DNA from: Thiotrichaceae bacterium
Lineage (GTDB): Bacteria; Pseudomonadota; Gammaproteobacteria; SZUA-229
Reading direction: 5' to 3'
Assembly (NCBI GenBank): GCA_002746365.1
Contig: NVWZ01000001.1
Span: 74,248 to 80,624, forward strand
Length of the DNA: 6,377 bases
The notes under the pieces are model-generated. The model saw only the letters and a program-made list of their open reading frames with translations, searched no databases and was not told where the DNA came from. Positions 1 through 5,569 of this stretch are shown here, in pieces. A program made the translations under genes and the position numbers. Numbering within the stretch: position 1 is the stretch's first letter; every line of letters begins with the position of its first letter.

Positions 1-250
1 ATGCCTCACAGTGTTTTAGCCACTCTCTTATTGTTAACAAACAATTTAAAGCACTACCCAAACCCAATTCAGCAATGACGAATTGATCCTTATTTTGCCA
101 GCGGTCTGGTAAACCATTATGATTGAAAAAAACATGTTTAAATTCATCTTCGCCAGATATACCCTCATTCTGCTCAGATGAATAATATATATCATCAAAC
201 ATTTCGCTATATGGCTGCGAATTACGCCATATCAAATTTGAATACTGCAT
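1..250 (-). CDS. mnmC: MnmC-like tRNA 5-methylaminomethyl-2-thiouridine methyltransferase, N-terminal part, cut by window edge
   Basis: An open minus-strand frame starts at the ATG at 248-250 and runs off the left edge, giving about 83 codons. The peptide begins MQYSNLIWRNSQPYSEMFDD. It has the family's early block PYSEMFDDIYYSS (residues 13-25), then a VFF...NGLPDRW stretch (40-51), then FVIAELGLGSALNCLL (57-72), which lines up with the FVVAESGFGTGLNFL SAM-binding motif I of E. coli MnmC. MnmC completes the mnm5s2U modification at the tRNA wobble position: its N-terminal domain methylates and its C-terminal FAD domain removes the carboxymethyl group. Only the start of the methyltransferase domain is visible, so a stand-alone MnmD-type enzyme cannot be excluded. 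Motif I is divergent: the third glycine is alanine and the usual phenylalanines are leucine and cysteine. No strong Shine-Dalgarno precedes the ATG. The gene diverges from the SDR gene. Confidence 0.82.
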   Translation of the reverse strand, partial: MQYSNLIWRNSQPYSEMFDDIYYSSEQNEGISGEDEFKHVFFNHNGLPDRWQNKDQFVIAELGLGSALNCLLTIREWLKHCEA

Positions 251-344
251 GGTTGTTATAAAATAAGGTAAAATTGCGGATTAAAATTGAGTAACCGTTT
301 TACAACAGTAATATTAAACAGCTTAACAGACAGATAAACATAAT
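251..344. promoter_or_regulatory. divergent intergenic region with a weak candidate plus-strand promoter
   Basis: This AT-rich 94-base gap separates two divergent genes, so it should carry promoters in both directions. The best plus-strand candidate is TTGAGT (287-292) and TAATAT (309-314) with a 16-base spacer. Each hexamer matches the sigma-70 consensus at four of six positions, and the pair lies about 30 bases before the SDR start codon. No convincing minus-strand pair was found. No clear operator palindrome is visible. The assignment rests on position and weak matches only. Confidence 0.3.
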
Positions 345-1082
345 ATGCAATTAACAGACAAAACCATCCTTATCACCGGTGCCAGTGATGGCATCGGAAA
401 AGCAACGGCACTTGAATGTGCAAAAGCCGGCGCTACTGTCATCATCCATGGCAAGACACAGCCCAAATTAGAGCTTCTGTATGACGAAATAGTCGATGCG
501 GGTTACCCTGAACCGGTTATCTATCCTCTCGATTTTGAAAAGATGACACCGGAAGATTGTGAGACATTAAATAACGTCATCATGAAAGAATTCGGCAAGC
601 TGGATGGATTATTTAACAATGCAGGTTGGCTAGGTGCCTCTTCGCCTGCACAGCACTATGACACAAAACTCTGGCACCGTGTCATGCAGATTAACCTCAA
701 TGCGACGTTCATGCTAACTCAAGCATGTATTCCACTACTGAACAAAGCCAGTTCTAGCACTATTCTGTTTAATATTGATAATAAAAGTACCGCGTATTGG
801 GGCGCTTACGGTGTATCAAAAGCCGGACTTCGTGCTTTTATGGAAATATTGTCCGATGAAATGGAAACATCAACAATTAATGTCAGCGGATTAATTCCAG
901 GAACCGTCAAAACCGGTTTTAGAACACGTGCGTTTCCGGCAGAGAACCCGGGCAACTTAACAAAGCCTGATGAAGTGGCAAGAGCGGCTGCCTACTTGCT
1001 TAGCGATGAAGGCAAAAAATTAAAGGGTGAGCCCACGCATGGTAAAATATTTAATCTCGAAGAGGTGACGCCACCTATATAA
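345..1082 (+). CDS. yciK: YciK-family short-chain dehydrogenase/reductase
   Basis: This is a 245-residue classical-size SDR, a cytoplasmic NAD(P)(H)-dependent oxidoreductase of unknown substrate. Visible Rossmann features are the TGASDGIG cofactor loop (11-18), LDF with Asp63 contacting the adenine, NNAG (91-94), Asn117 in the INLNATFML block, the YGVSK active site with Tyr155 and Lys159, and the PG pair (185-186). The phrases TGASDGIG, NATFMLTQA, WGAY..SK and AFPAENP match E. coli YciK closely. His35-Gly36-Lys37 after the second strand suggests NADP(H). Where most SDRs have the catalytic serine, 12-13 residues before Tyr155, this protein has FNIDN (142-146). The first serine is Ser148, which is too close to the tyrosine for the normal position. 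The start fits the family's N-terminus, although the Shine-Dalgarno is weak. The family is secure; the physiological role is unknown. Confidence 0.88.
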   Translation: MQLTDKTILITGASDGIGKATALECAKAGATVIIHGKTQPKLELLYDEIVDAGYPEPVIYPLDFEKMTPEDCETLNNVIMKEFGKLDGLFNNAGWLGASSPAQHYDTKLWHRVMQINLNATFMLTQACIPLLNKASSSTILFNIDNKSTAYWGAYGVSKAGLRAFMEILSDEMETSTINVSGLIPGTVKTGFRTRAFPAENPGNLTKPDEVARAAAYLLSDEGKKLKGEPTHGKIFNLEEVTPPI

Positions 1083-1088
1083 TAGGTG
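1072..1088. other. small hairpin over the SDR stop codon
   Basis: CACCTAT (1072-1078) is a perfect 7-base inverted match to ATAGGTG (1082-1088), with a three-base loop that overlaps the SDR stop codon (1080-1082). An overlapping palindrome, AGGTGCACCT, occupies 1084-1093. It lies in the 44-base gap between two convergent genes, where a shared terminator would be expected. Neither side has a run of T, so a Rho-independent terminator is not demonstrated. Confidence 0.35.
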
Positions 1089-1126
1089 CACCTTGTAGGC
1101 ATTCATCAATTTTCAACCACAACAAT

Positions 1127-2158
1127 TTACTCCATAAGATTAACTTCAATCCCCTGCTCACGAAGATGATCTGCTCGTTCATCGACATATCGCTGAAAAT
1201 TGCTCTGCGTCTTGTATGCATCAGACGCTACATAATCCATAGCCGTTTGTGTATGAAAAGCTTTTAGGTAAGCATCCGCTCTGAATACTTCCTCTCCTTG
1301 TTTGTTAAAAAACAACAAACTGGGTGCGTACTGTACATTCAGTGTTTTTGTCCAATCACGAATTTTTGTTGTTTTTCCTGATGGCGTGATAATTTTGTTA
1401 TCCGACCACATATCTAACACAAGCACATTAAACTTAGACAATAATTCTTTGCTTTCTTTTCGCTTTAGAATATCGAGATGTAACTCATCGCAGGCATTAC
1501 ATTTTTTTTGCTCAAACATGACCAATAATGGTTTATCTTGTTTAGTTAGATCTGTGGTCGATGCGACCGTATTGATATCATCATGCAAGCGGCCCGTAGA
1601 AGGTAGATAACTGACTTTCGTCATATAATCCTGGTAACTGATTTTTGTTTCTTGCTTTTTTCCTATGAAATCCAGTAAAGCACTGAATTTTTCCGGTGAA
1701 TAATAACCGTTAGCACGAAAAATGATTTTATTTTTCTCATTAAAAAATAATAAGGTAGGCGTATATTGAACCTTTAATGCTTCTGCAAATTCTTTTTCGG
1801 TATAAGTTTTATCACCGACTACAACATCCTTATCACCCCAGATATTAAGTGCAACCACATCAAAATATTTTTGTGTTTTTTCAGAAATGTCTCGCTGACT
1901 GAAATTATCTTCAAGTAATTTTTTACAGTACGGGCAGCCATCCTGATAATAATAAACCATCAAGCGTTTATTATTATCAGCCGCCTCTTCTATATCTTCA
2001 AATAAATCCAGGAATGAAATTTTGAACCAGGCAGGTTTTTCTTCATGACCGGGATTAACCATACCGGGAGACAGCTCGCCTTCTGATTTAGAAAATGCCA
2101 GTTGAGAAACCATACTCAGAATGACAAATAAAAAAGTTAAAGAATATGTTTTTTTCAT
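1127..2158 (-). CDS. exported protein with two tandem thioredoxin-fold domains (SoxW-like)
   Basis: This 343-residue protein opens with a signal peptide: MKK, a hydrophobic core at residues 5-21, and a likely cut after Ala-Phe-Ser23. It should therefore act in the periplasm. Two related thioredoxin-like domains follow. The first (about 45-165) has CPYC at 75-78 and the cis-proline loop YTPT (132-135). The second (about 190-310) has CNAC at 220-223 and YAPS (277-280). Both share the pattern (I/M)W(G/S)D ... VQY(T/A)P(T/S)LLFFN ... (I/V)FRA(N/D), which shows an internal duplication. Both CxxC pairs are intact, so each domain could carry out dithiol-disulfide exchange, plausibly reducing periplasmic thiol or sulfur carriers; the partner is unknown. 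The C-terminal segment LREQGIEVNL resembles tails I recall from SoxW-like proteins. AGGTG (complement of 2163-2167) lies four bases before the ATG. No sox genes are in view, so no specific name is given. Confidence 0.8.
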   Translation of the reverse strand: MKKTYSLTFLFVILSMVSQLAFSKSEGELSPGMVNPGHEEKPAWFKISFLDLFEDIEEAADNNKRLMVYYYQDGCPYCKKLLEDNFSQRDISEKTQKYFDVVALNIWGDKDVVVGDKTYTEKEFAEALKVQYTPTLLFFNEKNKIIFRANGYYSPEKFSALLDFIGKKQETKISYQDYMTKVSYLPSTGRLHDDINTVASTTDLTKQDKPLLVMFEQKKCNACDELHLDILKRKESKELLSKFNVLVLDMWSDNKIITPSGKTTKIRDWTKTLNVQYAPSLLFFNKQGEEVFRADAYLKAFHTQTAMDYVASDAYKTQSNFQRYVDERADHLREQGIEVNLME

Positions 2159-2216
2159 AATACACCTGTCTTTTAGTTATCCGCTTCCGGTCAGAAGCAA
2201 CCCTTTTTAAAACACA

Positions 2217-2423
2217 TTTTTCCGCGAATGAACACAAATACACGCAAATAAAACAAAAGCTTTTTAATGCTGTCACCCTATCGAAACACAGTGGAGTAAA
2301 AGAATCTTGTGCCACACCCCAAGCATGGCGTGCAATAGCAAGATCCTTCAGCTACGCTCAAGAGGACAACATATAAAATAAATAGTTTTCATTTGTGTGT
2401 ATTTGTGTTCATTCGCGGAAAAA
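2217..2423. mobile_element. nested inverted-repeat element (MITE/REP-like) with 33-base ends
   Basis: This 207-base element fills most of the 312-base gap between the thioredoxin gene and rluB. Its left end (2217-2249, starting TTTTTCCGCGAATGAAC) is the inverted complement of its right end (2391-2423, ending TTCATTCGCGGAAAAA), with one mismatch in 33. The match continues inward a few bases (AAAAC / GTTTT) across a one-base gap. Inside is a second imperfect inverted pair. One arm is 2271-2309 (TGTCACCCT...AAGAATCTTG). The other is 2339-2369 (CAAGATCCTT...GAGGACAA), whose complement reads TTGTCCTCTTGAGCGTAG and resembles dispersed repeats known from many bacterial genomes (from memory). No convincing target duplication is seen and no protein is encoded, so movement would need outside help. 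The rest of the gap has a small GCTTC/GAAGC hairpin (2183-2198) and no gene. Confidence 0.72.
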
Positions 2424-2470
2424 CAATAATCTTTTAAATGTTTTCTGTAAATCTAGCTGCACATGTATAT

Positions 2471-3421
2471 TTAACGCTTTTTCTTGCCTTTATTCCACAC
2501 CGACTTCTTATCTTTTTTTATACTACTTTTGTCTTTATGAGCAGATTGCGAACTGGACGTTTTAGCACTGGATTTACCACCAAACTTCTGATTTCGTATC
2601 GATTCGTGTTTTGCTTTATTACTTCTTTGCATCGCCAGCTCATCACGATTCTCAGGCCACTTGAGATTAATATCAGCAAACAACGTTTTTATCTCATCCA
2701 GTGATAGCTCTCTTTTTGAACCGACTTTTAGGTCCCTCGGCAACACAAGACTGCCGTATCGCACTCGTATCAAGCGACTAACGCGCATATCTTGCGACTG
2801 CCAAAGTCGTCGTACTTCGCGATTTTTACCTTCTTTTAGGACCACATGATACCAGTGGTTTGCACCCTGCCCGCCGGAATCAAGAATCTGGTCAAACTTG
2901 AGTAGACCGTCTTCTAGCTCGACGCCTTTTAATAAATTATTAATAACTTCATCGGTTACCACGCCATTAACTCTAACGGCGTACTCACGTTCGATTTCAC
3001 TGGATGGATGCATCAGATGATTGGCCAGATCACCGTAATTGGTAAACAACAATAAACCACTGGAGTTAATATCCAATCGACCCACACTAATCCAGCGACC
3101 TTCATGTAAGCGACCGATGCTGTCGAAAACAGTTGGACGACCTTCATCATCTTTTTGCGTGCAAATTTCGCCTTCTGGTTTGTTATAGAGCAAAACGCGA
3201 ATGCGTTTAACATCTGAGGTAATAATCGCTCGGCGTTTGCCGATATTGACCTTATCACCCTCTTTTACATGATCACCAATTTTTGCCAGCTGACCATTAA
3301 TTCGAATTTGTTCTTTACCGATAAGCCGTTCAATTTCACGGCGCGAACCATAACCCATGCGTGCTAGCGCTTTCTGTACGCGTTCCTGTTTGGCACCTTC
3401 AGGTGGTACACCTTCTGACAT
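2471..3421 (-). CDS. rluB: 23S rRNA pseudouridine(2605) synthase RluB
   Basis: This 316-residue enzyme isomerises a uridine to pseudouridine in helix 93 of 23S rRNA (E. coli position 2605). An S4 RNA-binding domain spans about residues 13-60 (RVQKALARMGYGSRREIERLI). The RsuA/RluB-type catalytic domain follows, with LLYNKPEGEICTQKD (77-91) and the active-site block VGRLDINSSGLLLFT (113-127). Asp117 is the catalytic aspartate. The REVRRLW motif lies at 201-207. From about residue 265 the chain becomes a disordered Lys/Ser-rich tail ending KGKKKR, which is typical of RluB and probably binds rRNA. The order after scpB matches the usual trpS-scpA-scpB-rluB neighbourhood and favours RluB over RsuA or RluE. 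The start gives the canonical N-terminus, but its Shine-Dalgarno is weak. A 133-base gap with a REPIN-like repeat separates it from scpB. Confidence 0.94.
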   Translation of the reverse strand: MSEGVPPEGAKQERVQKALARMGYGSRREIERLIGKEQIRINGQLAKIGDHVKEGDKVNIGKRRAIITSDVKRIRVLLYNKPEGEICTQKDDEGRPTVFDSIGRLHEGRWISVGRLDINSSGLLLFTNYGDLANHLMHPSSEIEREYAVRVNGVVTDEVINNLLKGVELEDGLLKFDQILDSGGQGANHWYHVVLKEGKNREVRRLWQSQDMRVSRLIRVRYGSLVLPRDLKVGSKRELSLDEIKTLFADINLKWPENRDELAMQRSNKAKHESIRNQKFGGKSSAKTSSSQSAHKDKSSIKKDKKSVWNKGKKKR

Positions 3422-3446
3422 GGGATAGTTTCTCTATGGGTAATTG

Positions 3447-3515
3447 GTAGGTGTGCATTTATTCGCACAGCGATACCAAAGTCTATATTCATCGTGCGAA
3501 TAAATTCACACCTAC
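3447..3515. repeat. REPIN-like inverted pair of 22-base repeats between scpB and rluB
   Basis: The arm at 3447-3468 (starting GTAGGTGTGC, ending ATTCGCAC) is the inverted complement of the arm at 3494-3515 (starting GTGCGAATAA, ending CACACCTAC), with one mismatch in 22. The loop is 25 bases (3469-3493). Each arm is itself a near-palindrome; for example GTGCGAAT / ATTCACAC in the right arm has one mismatch. This two-level symmetry is typical of REPINs, in which two REP units face each other. In RNA the whole unit would form a strong stem in the leader of rluB, 26 bases before its start codon. No T-run follows, so it is not a classical terminator. No target duplication or coding capacity is visible. 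Confidence 0.75.
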
Positions 3516-3554
3516 ATTAGCCACTTTTCAGGCTTATATAAAATCAAAAATTTT

Positions 3555-4382
3555 TTATACGTTTGAAACTTGCTTCTCTGTTCCTTCCGGTTCATCTATT
3601 TCATCTTCAATGGATGAAACCACTTCGGCAGCTTCTTCATCGATATCTTTATCGTCAGAAATATTTTTGTTTGAGCTCATGGCATCAACAACTTCTATCT
3701 CAGCTTCAGTCTCACCTGCAAGGCTTTCGCTTACAGCTTCATCTGCAGATGTATCTGAAATATTGTCAACGTCATTCTCATTGTCAGTCGACTTGTCTGA
3801 ATCGACTGATGGTTCAACATCATCATCCAGTTCTAACTCAGGATGAATACTTTCCAGATCTTTTATCTCGGCTAGTGTCGGCAGTTGATCAAGCGTTTTT
3901 AAATTAAAATAATCGAGAAACTCTTTTGTTGTTCCATAAAGAGTCGGTTTACCCGGCACATCTTTGTGCCCTAACACTTTTATCCAGTCACGTTCCATCA
4001 ACGTTTTGATGATATTTGAACTAACACTGACACCACGCACTTCTTCGATTTCACCGCGTGTAATGGGTTGGCGATAAGCAATGAGTGACATGGTTTCTAA
4101 TAGAGCACGCGTATAACGCGCTGGCTTTTCTTCCCACAAACGACCTACCCAGGTAGCGTATTCCTGTTTTACCTGCAGACGAAAACCGCTGGCAACCTGC
4201 TTTAATTCATAACCACGTGATTCATAATCATCCGCCATTTCATGCAGGGCTTGACGAATTTCATCGCGTGTCGGGCGTTCTTCATCCAGTTCAAATAAGC
4301 CTTCCATCTGGACAACTGTTAATGTTCGATCAGCACCTAATAAAACGGCTTCAAGAATATTTTTTAGTTTCGTTATTTCCAT
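3555..4382 (-). CDS. scpB: segregation and condensation protein ScpB
   Basis: ScpB dimers bind the kleisin ScpA and help regulate the SMC ATPase in the condensin complex that organises and separates chromosomes. The 275-residue protein has an N-terminal winged helix (about 1-82) and a second one (about 88-165). The second contains the family hallmark LLETMSLIAYRQPITRGEIE (95-114), followed by RGVSVSSNIIKTLMERDWI and GKPTLYGTTKEFLDYFNL. Residues from about 185 to the end form a very acidic, Ser/Asp/Glu-rich tail with no predicted fold; this accounts for the length beyond the roughly 200 residues of B. subtilis ScpB. A good Shine-Dalgarno, GAGGG (complement of 4389-4393), lies six bases before the ATG. 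The gene follows scpA after 34 bases, so the two are almost certainly co-transcribed and made together as partners. Confidence 0.96.
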   Translation of the reverse strand: MEITKLKNILEAVLLGADRTLTVVQMEGLFELDEERPTRDEIRQALHEMADDYESRGYELKQVASGFRLQVKQEYATWVGRLWEEKPARYTRALLETMSLIAYRQPITRGEIEEVRGVSVSSNIIKTLMERDWIKVLGHKDVPGKPTLYGTTKEFLDYFNLKTLDQLPTLAEIKDLESIHPELELDDDVEPSVDSDKSTDNENDVDNISDTSADEAVSESLAGETEAEIEVVDAMSSNKNISDDKDIDEEAAEVVSSIEDEIDEPEGTEKQVSNV

Positions 4383-4416
4383 GACTTACCCTCAAACTTG
4401 AATAAATATGTAATTT

Positions 4417-5385
4417 TTAGTTATTGTGTTCCGCGGCAGGCGTTTCTGAACCCACTGCGGTTAGATGTATAGGTGCGAAGGCTTCTGACTGCACCAGGTC
4501 AATTAACTGTTCTTTAACCAGTTCCAAAATGGCCAACAAGGTAACCACAACACCACGACGTCCTTCTTCTATAGTAAACAGACTGGTGTAGTCAATAAAG
4601 CCATCACTGTTAATAGCACTTAATACATCCGTCATACGTTCGCGTACCGATAATGCTTCACGCTGAATATGATGATGCGTATACATATCTGCACGCGACA
4701 TGGCATCTTTAAAGGCAAACAACAGGTCTTGCAGGTCTACTTCTGGTACCGGTTTATCCTGATGTAATTCGGGTAGTTCAACATCGGTCAGGTAAACTTC
4801 ACGAGCAACGCGAGGTAATTCGTCAAGGTTTTGAGCAGCGGCTTTAAATCGTTCGTATTCTTGCAAACGACGAATTAATTCTGCACGCGGATCATCTTCA
4901 TCCTCACTTTCTGCAGGCCGCGGTAATAACATACGCGATTTAATTTCTGCCAGCATCGCCGCCATCAATAAATATTCGGCCGCTAATTCTATTTTCATAT
5001 TCTGCATCTGCTCGATGTACTGCATATACTGGCGCGTGGTTTCTTCCAGAGGAATCTCAAGAATATCCAGATTTTGGCGCTTAATTAAATACAGTAATAA
5101 ATCGAGCGGGCCTTCAAATGCTTCCAGTATCACTTCCAGTGCATCAGGCGGAATGTATAGATCCTGTGGCACCACGGTAAGGGGCTCACCCTGTACCAAC
5201 GCGAAAGGCATCTCACTTTGCCCACGCCCCGTCGCGGTTACCTGATCGGCAACCTGGTCTTTTTTATCTGACTGACCGGGCTGTGATGTTTTTTGTTGTA
5301 CCTTTTCGGACGATTCTTCACGTTGCGAGGTGGCACGCTGCTGCTCTTCGTGTCGCTTGGTTTCCTGAATATCTGGATTGCTCAT
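4417..5385 (-). CDS. scpA: segregation and condensation protein A (kleisin ScpA)
   Basis: ScpA is the kleisin that bridges the two SMC heads and binds ScpB. From the ATG at 5383-5385 the protein has 322 residues. The core starts with the gammaproteobacterial block MPFALVQGEP (59-68), DLYIPPDALEVILEAFEGPLD (75-95) and LLLYLIKRQNLDILEIPL (96-113). It continues with LAAEYLLMAAMLAEIKSRMLLPRP (134-157) and ends in a winged helix (GRRGVVVTLLAILELVKEQLI, 275-295), as in the family. Residues 1-58 are a low-complexity Gln/Glu/Lys/Ser extension. The frame stays open to a GTG at 5437-5439, but that codon lies inside the inserted element 5427-5566. Removing the element and one direct repeat puts the trpS stop in frame just upstream, so the GTG cannot be original. 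The ATG at 5385 has no obvious Shine-Dalgarno; Met59 (5209-5211) is a possible alternative start. Confidence 0.93.
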   Translation of the reverse strand: MSNPDIQETKRHEEQQRATSQREESSEKVQQKTSQPGQSDKKDQVADQVTATGRGQSEMPFALVQGEPLTVVPQDLYIPPDALEVILEAFEGPLDLLLYLIKRQNLDILEIPLEETTRQYMQYIEQMQNMKIELAAEYLLMAAMLAEIKSRMLLPRPAESEDEDDPRAELIRRLQEYERFKAAAQNLDELPRVAREVYLTDVELPELHQDKPVPEVDLQDLLFAFKDAMSRADMYTHHHIQREALSVRERMTDVLSAINSDGFIDYTSLFTIEEGRRGVVVTLLAILELVKEQLIDLVQSEAFAPIHLTAVGSETPAAEHNN

Positions 5386-5426
5386 AGGTATATAGGTATT
5401 GGTTCTGGCTCGTTCGAATCCGTATT

Positions 5427-5566
5427 GAGAGCTTTGCACGAAGCATCTTTTGCGTCATGGCAGCGTTAAAAATGATCTCAAAATGCTCACTTACTCTGTG
5501 TAAGCTGCGCTTTTTCGACAATTTTTGCCTTGCCCTGACGAAAAATCTACATCGTGCAAAGCTCTC
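5427..5566. mobile_element. MITE-like element with 15-base perfect inverted ends and 5-base target duplication
   Basis: GAGAGCTTTGCACGA (5427-5441) and TCGTGCAAAGCTCTC (5552-5566) are perfect inverted complements bounding a 140-base unit. GTATT occurs directly outside both ends (5422-5426 and 5567-5571), as expected for a 5-base target duplication. The arms stay related further inward: about 35 of the first 46 positions match, including CGTCA.GGCA at 5453-5462 and its inverted partner at 5531-5540. The centre is a hairpin, CTTAC (5490-5494) with GTAAG (5500-5504). The unit is therefore quasi-palindromic throughout. It has no transposase and would need one supplied from elsewhere. It separates trpS from scpA; the right GTATT overlaps the trpS stop codon by two bases. 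From memory, similar short elements recur in other gammaproteobacterial genomes; this is unverified. Confidence 0.82.
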
Positions 5567-5569
5567 GTA

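Noticed and set aside
2183..2210. GCTTC/GAAGC hairpin followed by CCCTTTTT as a plus-strand terminator
   Set aside because: The stem is only five base pairs and no plus-strand gene ends nearby; in the minus direction there is no T-run.
2088..2315. Minus-strand 75-codon frame covering the thioredoxin gene start and the nested repeat
   Set aside because: It overlaps the signal-peptide region of the thioredoxin gene in a different frame and then crosses palindromic repeat DNA; no recognisable protein features.
3447..3515. Rho-independent terminator between scpB and rluB
   Set aside because: The stem is strong, but there is no T-run after it on either strand, the loop is long, and each arm is itself palindromic, which fits a REPIN better.
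2217..3515. CRISPR array
   Set aside because: The repeats here are inverted pairs, not regularly spaced direct repeats, and no cas genes are present.
3451..3846. Plus-strand Ser/Thr-rich 131-codon frame, and the 114-codon frame overlapping it
   Set aside because: They lie antisense to the acidic tail of ScpB, whose Asp/Glu/Ser codons read as Ser- or Leu/Gln-rich peptides on the other strand. No family features or start signals are seen.
5318..5521. Minus-strand 67-codon frame across the inserted element and the scpA start
   Set aside because: It runs through the inverted-repeat element and overlaps scpA in another frame. It is best explained as a chance reading of repeat DNA, though similar peptides may be annotated in other genomes for the same reason.
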